A DNA stretch of 64,000 bases, taken from Amphiprion ocellaris. Taxonomy: Eukaryota > Chordata > Actinopteri > Pomacentridae. Made by a program: the position numbers and the translations under genes. The stretch is from contig NC_072788.1 of assembly GCF_022539595.1 (NCBI RefSeq), positions 24,180,615-24,244,614 on the forward strand. Reading direction: 5' to 3'. The notes beneath the pieces are model-generated. The model did not search any database, had not been told where the DNA came from, and saw only the letters and a program-made list of their open reading frames with translations. Positions 23,946 through 36,500 of this stretch are shown here, piece by piece (position 1 is the first letter of the stretch; every line of letters begins with the position of its first letter).

Positions 23946-24680
23946 AGGGAATGAAACAAACCTTTACCTGCTGACATCGCATTATATAAATAATCATTTA
24001 GTTACAGTCATTTTTATTAACCTGTTTCATCAGTTTCTTATGTTTAATTTATTATAATGACATTAAATGAAATGTGGTTGTTTTGTCTGCTTTTGTTGTC
24101 ATTTTGTGTCTCTTTTTGGTTGTTTTCTGTATCTCTGTGGTTATTTGTATCTCTTTCTGGCTCTTTTGCGTATTTTTGTGGTTGTTTTTTTCATGTAAAG
24201 CTGTTTAGTTCAAGATTAACTCAGTAGTAACACACAAAAAGCACGAGAAGTTTTTATAAATATTACAAATACGTATTTCTCATAAATTTCCCACTAACTC
24301 AAATCAAACCGCATCAGGTTTAGTTAAACAGCCAAAGTGTAAATAAGAAAAACAGAAAAACAAGATAAAAACTGCTTTACTCCTCAAAATAAAACAAGCA
24401 TAATATACAACAAATTTACTTATTCTGTTATATCTCAACTTTTAATCTAAAAATAATTTTTAAAAAAATAAATAGAACAAAACATGTAAAACTAAAAAAC
24501 AGAATACGGAAAAATGCATCAACTCAATTTCTACAAAAATTTAAATAACAATAGCAAGACATAAACGGCAAAAAACACATGCAAAAAAAGAATGAAATAT
24601 CCTTAAAAAAAGGTAGAAAATGAAATAAAAAAGCTTGAAAATCAACTTATGAAACTGACTTGAAAAAAAGAAAAAATTTT

Positions 24681-24731
<51 letters not shown>

Positions 24732-25450
24732 GACAACAAAACAACACAATCAAAACGTATAAACTCAGCTTGTAAATAAAAAATCATATTTATTCAGTTT
24801 TATAATATTCAATAATTTTGAATCAACTAATTTTAAAATGGTGAAAAGCATGACAAAAGATAATATAGCAGAAGTGATAAAAATAAATTATATGTATAAT
24901 TAAATTAAAATAAAGGAAAAAAAACAAACTCAATTCCTACAAAAATTGAAATAACGCAAGACAGAATGAGGACAAAAACACGCAAAAAATAAAGAAAATT
25001 AATAAAATATCCTAAAAAATAAACTTGTTTAACTGAAATTTGCTGAAAAAATGATTTATTTAATACTACAGACAACAAAACAGAATAGAGGTTTATATGT
25101 ATGTTTTATTTTTTTGAATTATTTTTTATTTTTTCAACAATAAATACAAACAAGAAGACAGAAAACGAGATAAAAACATATAAAATTAGCTCATGAAACT
25201 AAATTACTATAAAATATTAAAAACAACACTTGTATTTAAGCACTTGTATTGAAGTATTTGTATTTAAGTGCTTGTAACGGAGTACTGCAGTATTTACTGC
25301 AGGTTGAATTAATCAGGCCGGAACCCATCTGCAGCAGACCGGACGGAACCTTTGGACGGACAGGATGCTTCCAGTCGGACTGTTTTTGTAGGCAGACCGG
25401 TGCACCTTGAACTGTCAGATTTCTGCCTCTCTTCTTCTTCTTTTCTTCAG
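23946..25450. repeat. AT-rich repeat-bearing sequence upstream of the AtuA gene
   Basis: No gene is seen. It contains a (TA)n tract at about 24688-24723 and a diverged direct repeat. About 24515-24735 and 24930-25085 share the order aactcaattnctacaaaaatt, cgcaagaca-like, aaatatcct, then taatacta-agacaacaaaac. A small tandem of cttgtatttaag follows at 25224-25280. Confidence 0.6.
25430..25450 (+). promoter_or_regulatory. Probable 3' splice site in the 5' leader of the AtuA gene
   Basis: An uninterrupted pyrimidine tract ends in ttcttcag at 25450, 24 nt before the chosen start codon. If used, the first coding exon begins at 25451. The upstream in-frame ATG at 25352 would then be intronic or belong to an alternative transcript, which supports 25475 as the start. 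Confidence 0.5.
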
Positions 25451-25474
25451 ATTAGTTCAGTTTATTTTAAAATC

Positions 25475-25628
25475 ATGTCGCGTTTTCCGCAGTTACTCGG
25501 CAGGCGGTTGAACGCAAACCTGGTGCGTCAGAACCGGAGCGGCTCCCGGTGTTACTCGAGTTCTGCCGGGAAGAGTTCGGTCCGGATCGGCTGCGCCTCC
25601 GGGTTCTGGGGAGACACCGCCACCTCAG
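25475..25628 (+). CDS. AtuA-like gene, coding exon 1
   Basis: Encodes residues 1-51 plus one base. It starts MSRFPQLLGRRLN, a basic leader, and ends with the glycine-rich SGFWGDT motif of the family. Donor is CTCAG|GTAGAC. An in-frame ATG at 25352 would add 41 residues and is disfavoured because of the pyrimidine tract at 25430-25450. Confidence 0.85.
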
Positions 25629-27487
25629 GTAGACTCACCTGGAGGAGCTGCCCGAGCAGAGGCAGCTCCTCCCGGACACAGAGAGCCGCAGAGAGGCGGT
25701 GTGAGCAGGCTGGATACACAACTGTGTGTGTCTGTCGGAGATCACAGTGTCTCTGAGGTTGTTTTGTGTGTTTTTGTCGTTGTTTTGTGTGTTTGTCTGG
25801 TTGTTTTGTGTATTTTTGTCATTGTATGTCTTTCTGATTGTTTTTCTCTCTTTGTGGTTGTTTTGTGTGTCTTTGTGGTTGTGTTGTGTATTTTTGTCGC
25901 CATTTTGTATGTCTTTGTGATTATTTTGTGTGTCTGTTGTTTTGTATTTCTTTATGCTGTGTCTGCTTATTTGTCAGTTTATTGTCTGTCGTCACTTTGA
26001 ATTTCTTTTGATTTCTTTTGGGGGGTTTTTTAGTCGGTTTTCATTTTAAAGTGAAGACAAACTCCACAGAAACATTTCAAGTTTCAGTGAAATCATCATA
26101 TTGTACCTTTTTTCCTCGTTTATCGAAGAAATAAAATTTATAAAACCAGATTTTCATAAACAAAAACATCCGTTTAGCTTCTCAGGGAGGAAGCAGAAGC
26201 ATCAGACTTGTCGGACCAAGACATTTAAATGTTGAATTGATCTGAATCACCAGGGTTTGTTGGTGGAAGTGCTGATTGTGTGTCTGTTTGTGTTTGTGTG
26301 TGTGTGTGTGTTTGTGTTTGTGTGTCTGCAGTGCCTCAGCTGATCCATGGAGGGAAGCTGGACTTCCTGGTGTTCGACTACCTCAGTGAGATCACCATGT
26401 CGCTGCTCACTGCTGCCAAGACCAAGATGCCTGTAAGTAAAGGAGCCCATTCTGATCAATAATCAGGTGATCAGGTCCCACAACTAGCCATCAATACACA
26501 TAGATTAGGGCCTTTAAACGTTTTTCCTCATTTATCTTCATTTTTTATTTCGTTTTCTATGCATGTGTTTCACATTTTAGATTTTTTCACTTATTTTATT
26601 TATTATATTTACGATATATATATTTTTTTCTAATGTTATATATTTAAATTTATTTTTTGACAATATGAAAAATCTATTATTATATAAATTAATTACTTTA
26701 CTTGTATTGAAATTTGTATGTAGTATTTTTTTATTTAATATATTCAATACATTTATAATACTATATATGCATTTATTGCATGTTTTAATGTATTCAAATT
26801 AATGATTTTTTTTGACAATTTGGAAAGTATTATATTATATAATGATATTATTTAAATATTATTAAAAATACTATAGATGTATTAAATGTCGTTAAATATT
26901 TATACACATTTAATGAGGCCAGAATTAAAGCAGAAATAAACCTTTGAAATATTTTTCTGTATTTTTTATTTAACTTACATGTATTTATTTGTTTATGTAT
27001 TATTTTTTCATTTAATTTATTCATTATTTTTATGATACTATGTATGTATTTATTACATATTTGAATATTATATATTTAAATTGATGATTTTTTTGACAGT
27101 TTGAAAAGTGTATTATTATATTATATAATTATGTCATATTAATTTATAAAAAATGGTACAGATATATTAAATGTCTTATTTGTATTTATATTATTATTAT
27201 TACTATTATTCATCGATCAATACAGACAGATCTGTGCAAACATTTTTTTAAATTTTACTTAATTTTTTCCTCATTTATCTAACTATATTTATGAATACAT
27301 TTTAGTTACTAAGGGGATTTTTTTTCTACTATTTTATTTTTTTATGTCTGTATTTATTCAGATGTTTTTTTATTGAATACTTACTTATTTTTTATTAACA
27401 CAAATATAATAATGTCATATAAATAAAATAAATAAAAAAGGAAAATAATAGTACTTCATTTACATATTATACATGTTTATATTTCTG

Positions 27488-27578
<91 letters not shown>

Positions 27579-30500
27579 TATCATGTTTTGATAGATCATT
27601 AGATGAATAAACAAAGATTAAATAAAGTGTAAATCAATTGTAATTCTAAGTGCAGCTCTCCAACAGTAACTTGTTGTTGATGTTTTCATTTTTTTTCTGC
27701 TTTTCCTTCTTTCCCTTTATTTCCACTGAATGTTCCTGCTGTAGCGTGGAGGCGTTGTGTGTCTGTCATGTGTTTGTCGTGTGTCTGTTGTGTCTGCTGT
27801 CTGTGTTGTGTGTGGTGCACCTCTCTGCCTGCAGGAGGCGCTGCTCTATAATATTCTAATAACTGTGTTCTGTGCAGAATCTGGGATTTGCTCCAGACTT
27901 TGTTCAAGTCGCCGTTGCTCCGTTCATCAACGACATCCACAGGAAAGGTGACAACAACGACACAATAACACAACAAAACAATAACACAGTAACACAACGA
28001 CACAACAACCCAACAAAACAATAACACAACAACACAACACAATTCAGCCTAGTACAACACAACAGGACATAATAATGCAACAAATATGACACAACACAAC
28101 ATGACACAGTACAGTACAGCACAATATTACCATGCAGAACACAATACAACACAACAATGTGACACAATACAATACAATACAACACACCAGTACAACACCA
28201 CACATCCCAGAGTGTGTTTCCATGGCGACCGCTGCCCCTCCTCCTCAGGTGTCCGTGTCATCAGTAATGCTGGTGGTGTCAACCCTCTGGCCTGCGCCGC
28301 CGCCATCCAGGACGTCGTCAAGAAGGCCGGCCTGGACATGAAGGTCGCCGTGGTGACCGGCGATGACCTCATGCCCCACGTAAGCCCCTCCTCTGACATC
28401 ATCGCCGTTTGTTTGTTTGTTGTTTTCCGTCGGTGTTTTCTCACAAACGTGTCTCCTTCCTGTCAGAGGGCCAGCCTGTCTGAAGTCAAGATGGCCGACG
28501 GCAGCGGAAGACAGCAGCTGCCCAAAAGCCTCCACAGCATGAACGCATATCTGGGGTAGGAAGTAATGACAACACAACAACAACAACAACACAACAACCC
28601 TCCACAGCATGAACGCATATCTGGGGTAGGAAGTAACGACAACACAACAACACAACGCAACACAACAACCCTTCACAGCATGAAGGCATATCTGGGGTAG
28701 GAAGTAACGACAACACAGCAGCAACAACAACAACACAACAACCCTCCACAGCATGAACGCATATCTGGGGTAGGAAGTAACGACAACACAACAACACAAC
28801 GCAACACAACAACCCTTCACAGCATGAACGCATATCTGGGGTAAGAAGTAACGACAACACAACAACACAACAACCCTCCACAGCATGAAGGCATATCTGG
28901 GGTAGGAAGTAACGACAACACAACAACACAACGCAACACAACAACCCTTCACAGCATGAAGGCATATCTGGGGTAGGAAGTAACGACAACACAACAACAC
29001 AACGCAACACAACACAACAACCCTCCACAGCATGAACGCATATCTGGGGTAGGAAGTAACGACAACACAACAACACAACAACCCTCCACAGCATGAACGC
29101 ATATCTGGGGTAGGAAGTAACGACAACACAACAACAACAACAACACAACAACCCTCCACAGCATGAACGCATATCTGGGGTAGGAAGTAACGACAACACA
29201 ACAACACAACGCAACACAACAACCCTTCACAGCATGAAGGCATATCTGGGGTAGGAAGTAACGACAACACAGCAGCAACAACAACAACACAACAACCCTC
29301 CACAGCATGAACGCATATCTGGGGTAGGAAGTAACGACAACACAACAACACAACGCAACACAACAACCCTTCACAGCATGAACGCATATCTGGGGTAAGA
29401 AGTAACGACAACACAACAACACAACAACCCTCCACAGCATGAAGGCATATCTGGGGTAGGAAGTAACGACAACACAACAACAACAACAACACAACAACCC
29501 TCCACAGCATGAACGCATATCTGGGGTAGGAAGTAACGACAACACAACAACACAACGCAACACAACACAACAACCCTCCACAGCATGAAGGCATATCTGG
29601 GGTAGGAAGTAACGACAACACAACAACAACACAACAACCTTCCACAGCATGAAGGCATATCTGGGGTAGGAAGTAACGACAACACGACAACACAACAACA
29701 CAACGCAACACAACACAACAACCCTCCACAGCATGAAGGCATATCTGGGGTAGGAAGTAACGACAACACAACACAACAACAACACAACAACCCTCCACAG
29801 CATGAACGCATATCTGGGGTAGGAAGTAACGACAACACAGCAACAACAACAACACAACAACCCTCCACAGCATGAACGCATATCTGGGGTAGGAAGTAAC
29901 GACAACACAACAACACAACAACCCTCCACAGCATGAAGGCATATCTGGGATAGGAAGTAACGACAACACAACAACAACAACACAACAATCCTTCACAGCA
30001 TGAACGCATATCTGGTGTAGGAAGTAACGACAACACAACAACAACAACACAACAATCCTTCACAGCATGAACGCATATCTGGGGTAGGAAGTAACGACAA
30101 CACAACACAACACAACAACCCTCCACAGCATGAACGCATATCTGGGGTAGGAAGTAACGACAACACAACAACAACAACACAACAATCCTTCACAGCATGA
30201 ACGCATATCTGGGGTAGGAAGTAACGACAACACAACAACAACAACAACACAACAACCCTCCACAGCATGAACGCATATCTGGGGTAGGAAGTAACGACAA
30301 CACAACAACAACACAACAACCCTCCACAGCATGAAGGCATATCTGGGTTAGGAAGTAACGACAACACAACAACAACACAACAACCCTCCACAGCATGAAG
30401 GCATATCTGGGTTAGGAAGTAACGACAACACAACAACAACACAACAATCCTTCACAGCATGAACGCATATCTGGGGTAGGAAGTAACGACAACACAACAC

Positions 30501-33500
30501 AACACAACAACCCTCCACAGCATGAAGGCATATCTGGGGTAGGAAGTAACGACAACACAACAACACAACGCAACACAACACAACAACCCTCCACAGCATG
30601 AAGGCATATCTGGGGTAGGAAGTAACGACAACACAACACAACAACAACACAACAACCCTCCACAGCATGAACGCATATCTGGAGTAGGAAGTAACGACAA
30701 CACAACAACAACAACACAACAGCGTAACTCAGTGTACCACCACCAGCTGTTGTCTTTCAGAGCCGCTCCGATCCGTCGCTGTCTGGACCTGGGAGCTGAC
30801 ATCGTGGTGACGGGTCGTTGTGTAGACAGCGCCATCGCTCTGGGGCCTCTGATGCACACCGTACGGACCTACACACTGACACACAAAATGTTGTGGTGCT
30901 GGTGTCTGACGGGGAAACCATCAAACTGAATCTTGCATTTTCTGTCTCATTTTGTCATTTTCTGTCTTAATTTGTGTCGTTTTGTGTCTTGGTTGTGTTG
31001 TTTTCTGTCATATTTGTGTTGTTTCATCACATCTTCTGTGTGTAGAATTAATAGTATCAAACTGACTGAGTTCCGGGTGTTTGTGGGTCCAGCAGTGGCT
31101 GAGTTGTGTTTGTTTTGTGTTGCAGTTTGGATGGCAGAGGAGCGACTATGACCTGCTGGCAGCTGGAAGGTAAAAACACACAAACCTGCTGCTGTATTAA
31201 TAATAAATGATTAATATTAAACCTCAGAACACGTCTGGTTTATTATCCTACAATGTAAATATCATCTGTTTATGAGGAGACGTTTGTTGAAAGCAGCTTA
31301 AATAAAAATTAAATATCAGGCTGAGAACAAACAACAAAATACAAAAAAATGTAATTTTAATACATTTAAATTTAAAAAAAAGTTCAGTTAAAATAAATAC
31401 AATAAGGATCAATTAAATTTCATTTAAATTAATTAAAATTTAAAGACTACATACAAATAATATAATGCAAAAAAATGACATTTAAAATATTTTTAATTTC
31501 TTTTAAAATGGTGCAAACATGAGGAAATGCAATAAAGATAAATTAAATCAAAATTAAAAATTGTACACAAACAATGAAATGCAGTAAGGAGATGTTAAAA
31601 CTAGAAATAAATTAAAATGTTACAAAAAATATTAATAAATTGAAATATTAAAATCAAACAACAAAATACAGTAAAAATAAATATTAATTAATTAAATCTA
31701 CAGATTGCAAACAAAATACAATAAGACTTAAGTTAATTAAATTTAATTACATTTAATTTATTTAAAGGTTTCAAACAATATAATACTGTAAAGATAAATT
31801 GAAAGTTGCCTAATAGAACATAAAAATCTAAAATAACACATATAATAAAAAGCAGTTAACAGCTTTTCTCCCATGATAAATGTGCTAAATATAAATAATA
31901 ATAAAGTCTGTTATCTGTGATGCTGAACTTTTAGTTCATGTCTCAGTCTTGCAGGTCACCTGATTGAATGTGGAGCTCAGAGTACTGGAGGAATCTTCAC
32001 CGACTGGCACAAAGTCCCCGACTGGTAGGTTTCTGACATCATGAATTAATGTGTGATGTCACAAAACATGACATCATCACTTTGTGTCCTGTCTTGTTGA
32101 TTGATTCTTTCGTTTTTGCTGCTTTGTGTCTCATTTTTGTTAGTTTGTGCCTCGTTTTTGTTTTCTTGACTTATTTTTTGTTCTTTTTTTGTCTCAATTT
32201 GTTGATTTTTATGTAGTTTTGGTCAGTTTGTGTCTTATTTTTCTTGTTTTTTGTCCAATTTGTGCTGTTTTGTGTCTCGTTTTTTCATTTTGTCTCTTAA
32301 TTATGTTTTGTGTCTCATTCTGGTCTTTTCAGGTAATTTTAGTTGTTTTTGGTGTCATTATTGTTCTTTTGTATCTCGTTTTTTCATTTTATGTCTAGTT
32401 TTAATCATTTTGTGTTTAGTTTTGGTCATTTTATGTCTGATTTCAGTCATTTTATGTCAAGTATTGGTGGTTTTGTTTCTTGGTTTGGTCGTTTCGTGTC
32501 TAGTTTTGGTAATTTTATGTCAAGTATTGGTCATTTTGTGTCTTGGTTTGGTCATTTTATGTCTAGTTTTGCTCACTTTATGTCTAGTTTTGCTCACTTT
32601 GTGTCTAATTTTGCTCACTTTGTGTCTAGTTTTCCTCACTTTGTGTCTAGTTTTGGTCATTTTGTGTCTAGTTTTAGTCATTGTTTGTCTTGTTTTTGTA
32701 GTTTATGTCATTTATATCACATTTCATCTCATCTTTGTCTTTTTGCATCTGGTCTCGCTCACTCTCGTCCTGTTTCTGTTCCAGGGACAACATGGGTTTC
32801 CCGGTGGTCGAGTGCTCTGCCGACGGTTCCTTCGTTCTGTCCAAACCGCCCAGAACCGGTGGCCTGGTGTCCTTCGGTACAGTCGCCGAGCAGCTGGTGT
32901 ACGAGATCGGCGATCCGCGGAGATACCTGCTGCCCGACGTCACCTGTGACTTCAGCCAGGTGCTGCTGCAGGAGCTGCCAGGTACGCTTCCATCTGCAGC
33001 TTCATCTGCAGCTTTCATCTGCAGCTGCAGCTTCATCTGCAGCTTCCATCTGCAGCTGCAGCTTCATCTGCAGCTTCCATCTGCAGCTGCAGCTTCATCT
33101 GCAGCTTCCATCTGCAGCTTCCATCTGCAGCTTCCATCTGCAGCGTCCATCTGCAGCGTCCATCTGCAGCTTCATCTGCAGCTTCCATCTGCAGCTTCCA
33201 TCTGCAGCTTCCATCTGCAGCTTCCATCTGCAGCTTCCATCTGCAGCTGCAGCTTCATCTGCAGCTTCCATCTGCAGCTTCCATCTGCAGCTTCCATCTG
33301 CAGCTTCATCTGCAGCTTCCATCTGCAGCTTCCATCTGCAGCTTCCATCTGCAGCTTCATCTGCAGCTTCCATCTGCAGCTTCATCTGCAGCTTCCATCT
33401 GCAGCTTCCATCTGCAGCTTCCATCTGCAGCTTCCATCTGCAGCTTCATCTGCAGCTTCCATCTGCAGCTTCGATCTGCAGCTTCTATCTCCAGCTTCCA

Positions 33501-36500
33501 TCTGCAGCTTCATCTGCAGCTTCATCTGCAGCTTCCATCTGCAGCTTCCATCTGCAGCTTCATCTGCAGCTTCATCTGCAGCTTCCATCTGCAGCTTCCA
33601 TCTGCAGCTTCTATCTCCAGCTTCCTCCTGACCTCCGGCTGAACCAGAAAATGTTCTGTCGACCAGAGCGACCCGGTTCTGAACCTGCCGATAAGCAGCT
33701 TCGCTTCGCCTCCTTGTGGCTCATTATTTCAGGAGTTTTTTTGATTGGTGGAGGAAACTCTCCCAGAGCTGTGTGGTTCCACTCGGCCTCCTCCTGCTCT
33801 CCTAGAGTAAATAATCGCACCAGTGATATATGTTGTGTTTACATTTGGAAAATATGCAGAGGAAAGTCCTGCACAAGTTCAGACTGATCCAGTTCTGCAC
33901 CCAGAAAAGAAGACAGCTCAGAAAGTTCACTCTTTTAGCACAGAGCAGGTCTGTTTTTATCCGTTTTAACTTTATCCTCCAAAAGAAAACACACGTGGGA
34001 GGCCGTTTGTGTCAATTTGGCTTTTTTCTTGTTTTGTGTCTCAGTTTATTAATTTTGTGTCTCATTTGGGTCGTTTTGTGTGTTTGTCTCGTTTTCTGTT
34101 TAGTTTGTAATTTTGTGTCAATTTGTCTTGTTTTTTTTTGTTTTGCGTCCCACATTTATTGTTTTTTGTCATTTTGTGTGTCATTTTTGCTGTTTTGTGT
34201 CTCATTTTGGTCATTCTGTCTCCTCTTACTGTAGATCTTTAACTATCTCCATGTTTCCAGATGTTTTTGTGACATGACTGTTGGTCGCAGCTGAGTCGGT
34301 CATGACTTCCTGGTTTAACCGATGAGTGCAGAATTTTTGGATTTTTACAGAATCTATTTAAACTAAACAGTTTATTTTTGCCAAATTTTTAAACGAGGCA
34401 TGTAGAATAAGGAGATTCCAACATTATCTCTAAAGTCAGTCTTCCTTATAAACTGTCAAATTTAAAAGAAAAAAACTGTAATACTGTACAGTAATACTAC
34501 AACAAATATACTGTCAAATAACAAAAAAATAACCATCTCATTGAAATCCTATTATTTTTCATAATTAAAATGCATTTTTCAGTCTTAATTTTACATAATT
34601 TATATATTTTAAGGCAGTTTAATAAAGGACATTTACATGTGTTTAAACAGTTAAATTACCTATAAAATAAATATTAAATATGTATAATGACATAGATCCA
34701 TGGATTGATTATTAATAATGATAAACAGCTTTGCTTTTTTTTTTTTTTTTTTACAGATTGCCAGCGGTTATAGATATTATACGCTGATGAAAACACACAA
34801 CAATAAACAAATCTGTGTAAAATTCCAGACACTATACTCACTAATTCTAGAAATACCAACAGTATTGAACTTATTTGAACAGTTTTGTCTCTTAAAGTTG
34901 AAGGAAATATTTGTGAAATTGTGATAAATTTGCAAATGTATTAGCAGAATCTTTGTCTTTGGTCAAGAAATTAAAATTTTCTCTATAAAAAATGTTAATT
35001 TTAGGATTATTTCCAGATGATTTTTAACGTTATTTTACGTTCGACATTAAATTCAGTCTGTTTTTGGAATTTTATTGATATTTTTTAGTTAGTTGTTTGT
35101 TTTAATAAACCATAAATCTACATAAAAATCCTGCATCTAGAGCATATGAAGTCATTTGAACCTGGTTATTTCTTACTGAAATGATGTGATTTCTGGAAAA
35201 AGACCTATTGAGCAACAAAACCCAGACATGTAGCAGAAGAAGTGACAAAATTCTGCTTTTTTCCTGCTTTTTCACAGTTTGCTGCTGTTTCTGTTCAGAT
35301 ACTGATGTGTTGAAACTGTGATTTACACAAGTTATTTTTTCTCATAAAACTTGCACCAGAATGTCTTCATAAAATACAAAAGGTCAGGATCTGTGAACTT
35401 AAACCCGGAGAATCAGTCGAGTCTCGACCAGAACGTCCCATTTCCTGAACTCTTGGCTGCTGCTGTTGCTAAAAATGTAAATATTTCGTCTAATTGAGCC
35501 TCGGCTGAACTCTGTTCAACATCTTCATGACCTGGAGCAGCAGGACACTGAACCAAAGACGAACTGTGAGTCAGCAGTTCGGTTCAGTCGAAGGTGAACG
35601 AAGTGCTGCTGATGTTTCCAGAGTTCATGAGTCAGGAGGCGAAACATGTAAACATGTCGACGGTCTGAGAAAACTCAGAAACTGTACAGGAAAGACGAGC
35701 TGAAAGGATATAAAAAGTGTAAAAATTTAGAAAGTATTTAAAATAAAATATGCAAATGCCATAATTTTAAATGATATTAAATAATAAACTTTAAAATAAT
35801 TTCAAGAATTATTAATAGTTTTTTTTTAAATAATTGTAGAAGTAAATAATAATAGTAAGAAACTAAAATTCCAAAATCGTTCTCAAAAGTTAAAAATTAA
35901 GAATAAAATCTTTGAAAATAACATCAATTTCACAACTGTGAAAGGAAAATAATCAAAGTAAAAAATTGTTGGCAAAAGTTGAATACTATTGTTGAAAATA
36001 TAATAACTCGACTTTAATAGAAAAACTAATTTTAAAAAAATTATTATGATAAGCAAAGCTTTTTCAGTAGAATTTTGGGTATGGAATTATTTTTTTAAAA
36101 ATTGAGTAAAACAAATTCAATTTTGAAAAAAGTTAAATAAAAATTACATTTAATGAAAGAAAAACTAATAAAAATACAATTACAATAAAACAAATTTAAA
36201 ATATATATATATATAAAATCATCAAAGCAAAAACTGAATAAAGAGTAAAAATCTATGCTTTTATATAATTGTAATAAAAATATGATGTTATTAATTATTA
36301 CTAATTTTAGCAGTAGTAGTATTTGTAGTATTGTTTGTAATGTCATTAATACAAATTTTGTTAATGATAAATTTGAAAAAAAATCGATATTGTTCAGTTG
36401 TGTATGCTTTGCCACAGAGAGGCTTTTCAAAATAAAAGACATCATTAACTTATATAGGAAATAGATTAATCCAAAATATGTTGTAAATTATCTTCCAAAA

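Noticed and set aside
25352..25474. Upstream in-frame ATG for the AtuA gene
   Set aside because: A strong acceptor-like tract at 25430-25450 lies between, and the 25475 start gives a typical basic leader. It cannot be fully excluded.
28245..30050. 601-codon open frame on the minus strand
   Set aside because: It is the reverse translation of the intron 5 repeat. It overlaps real exons 4 and 5 on the other strand and has only low-complexity Cys/Val/Leu repeats.
31955..32024. Alternative exon 8 start after tcttgcag
   Set aside because: It removes 8 nt and shifts the frame; the upstream AG at 31946 preserves the SLAGHLIECG family sequence.
32343..33887. 514-codon open frame through intron 8, exon 9 and the intron 9 array
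   Set aside because: It is in a different frame from exon 9 and consists of repeat-derived residues; only the exon 9 frame is supported.
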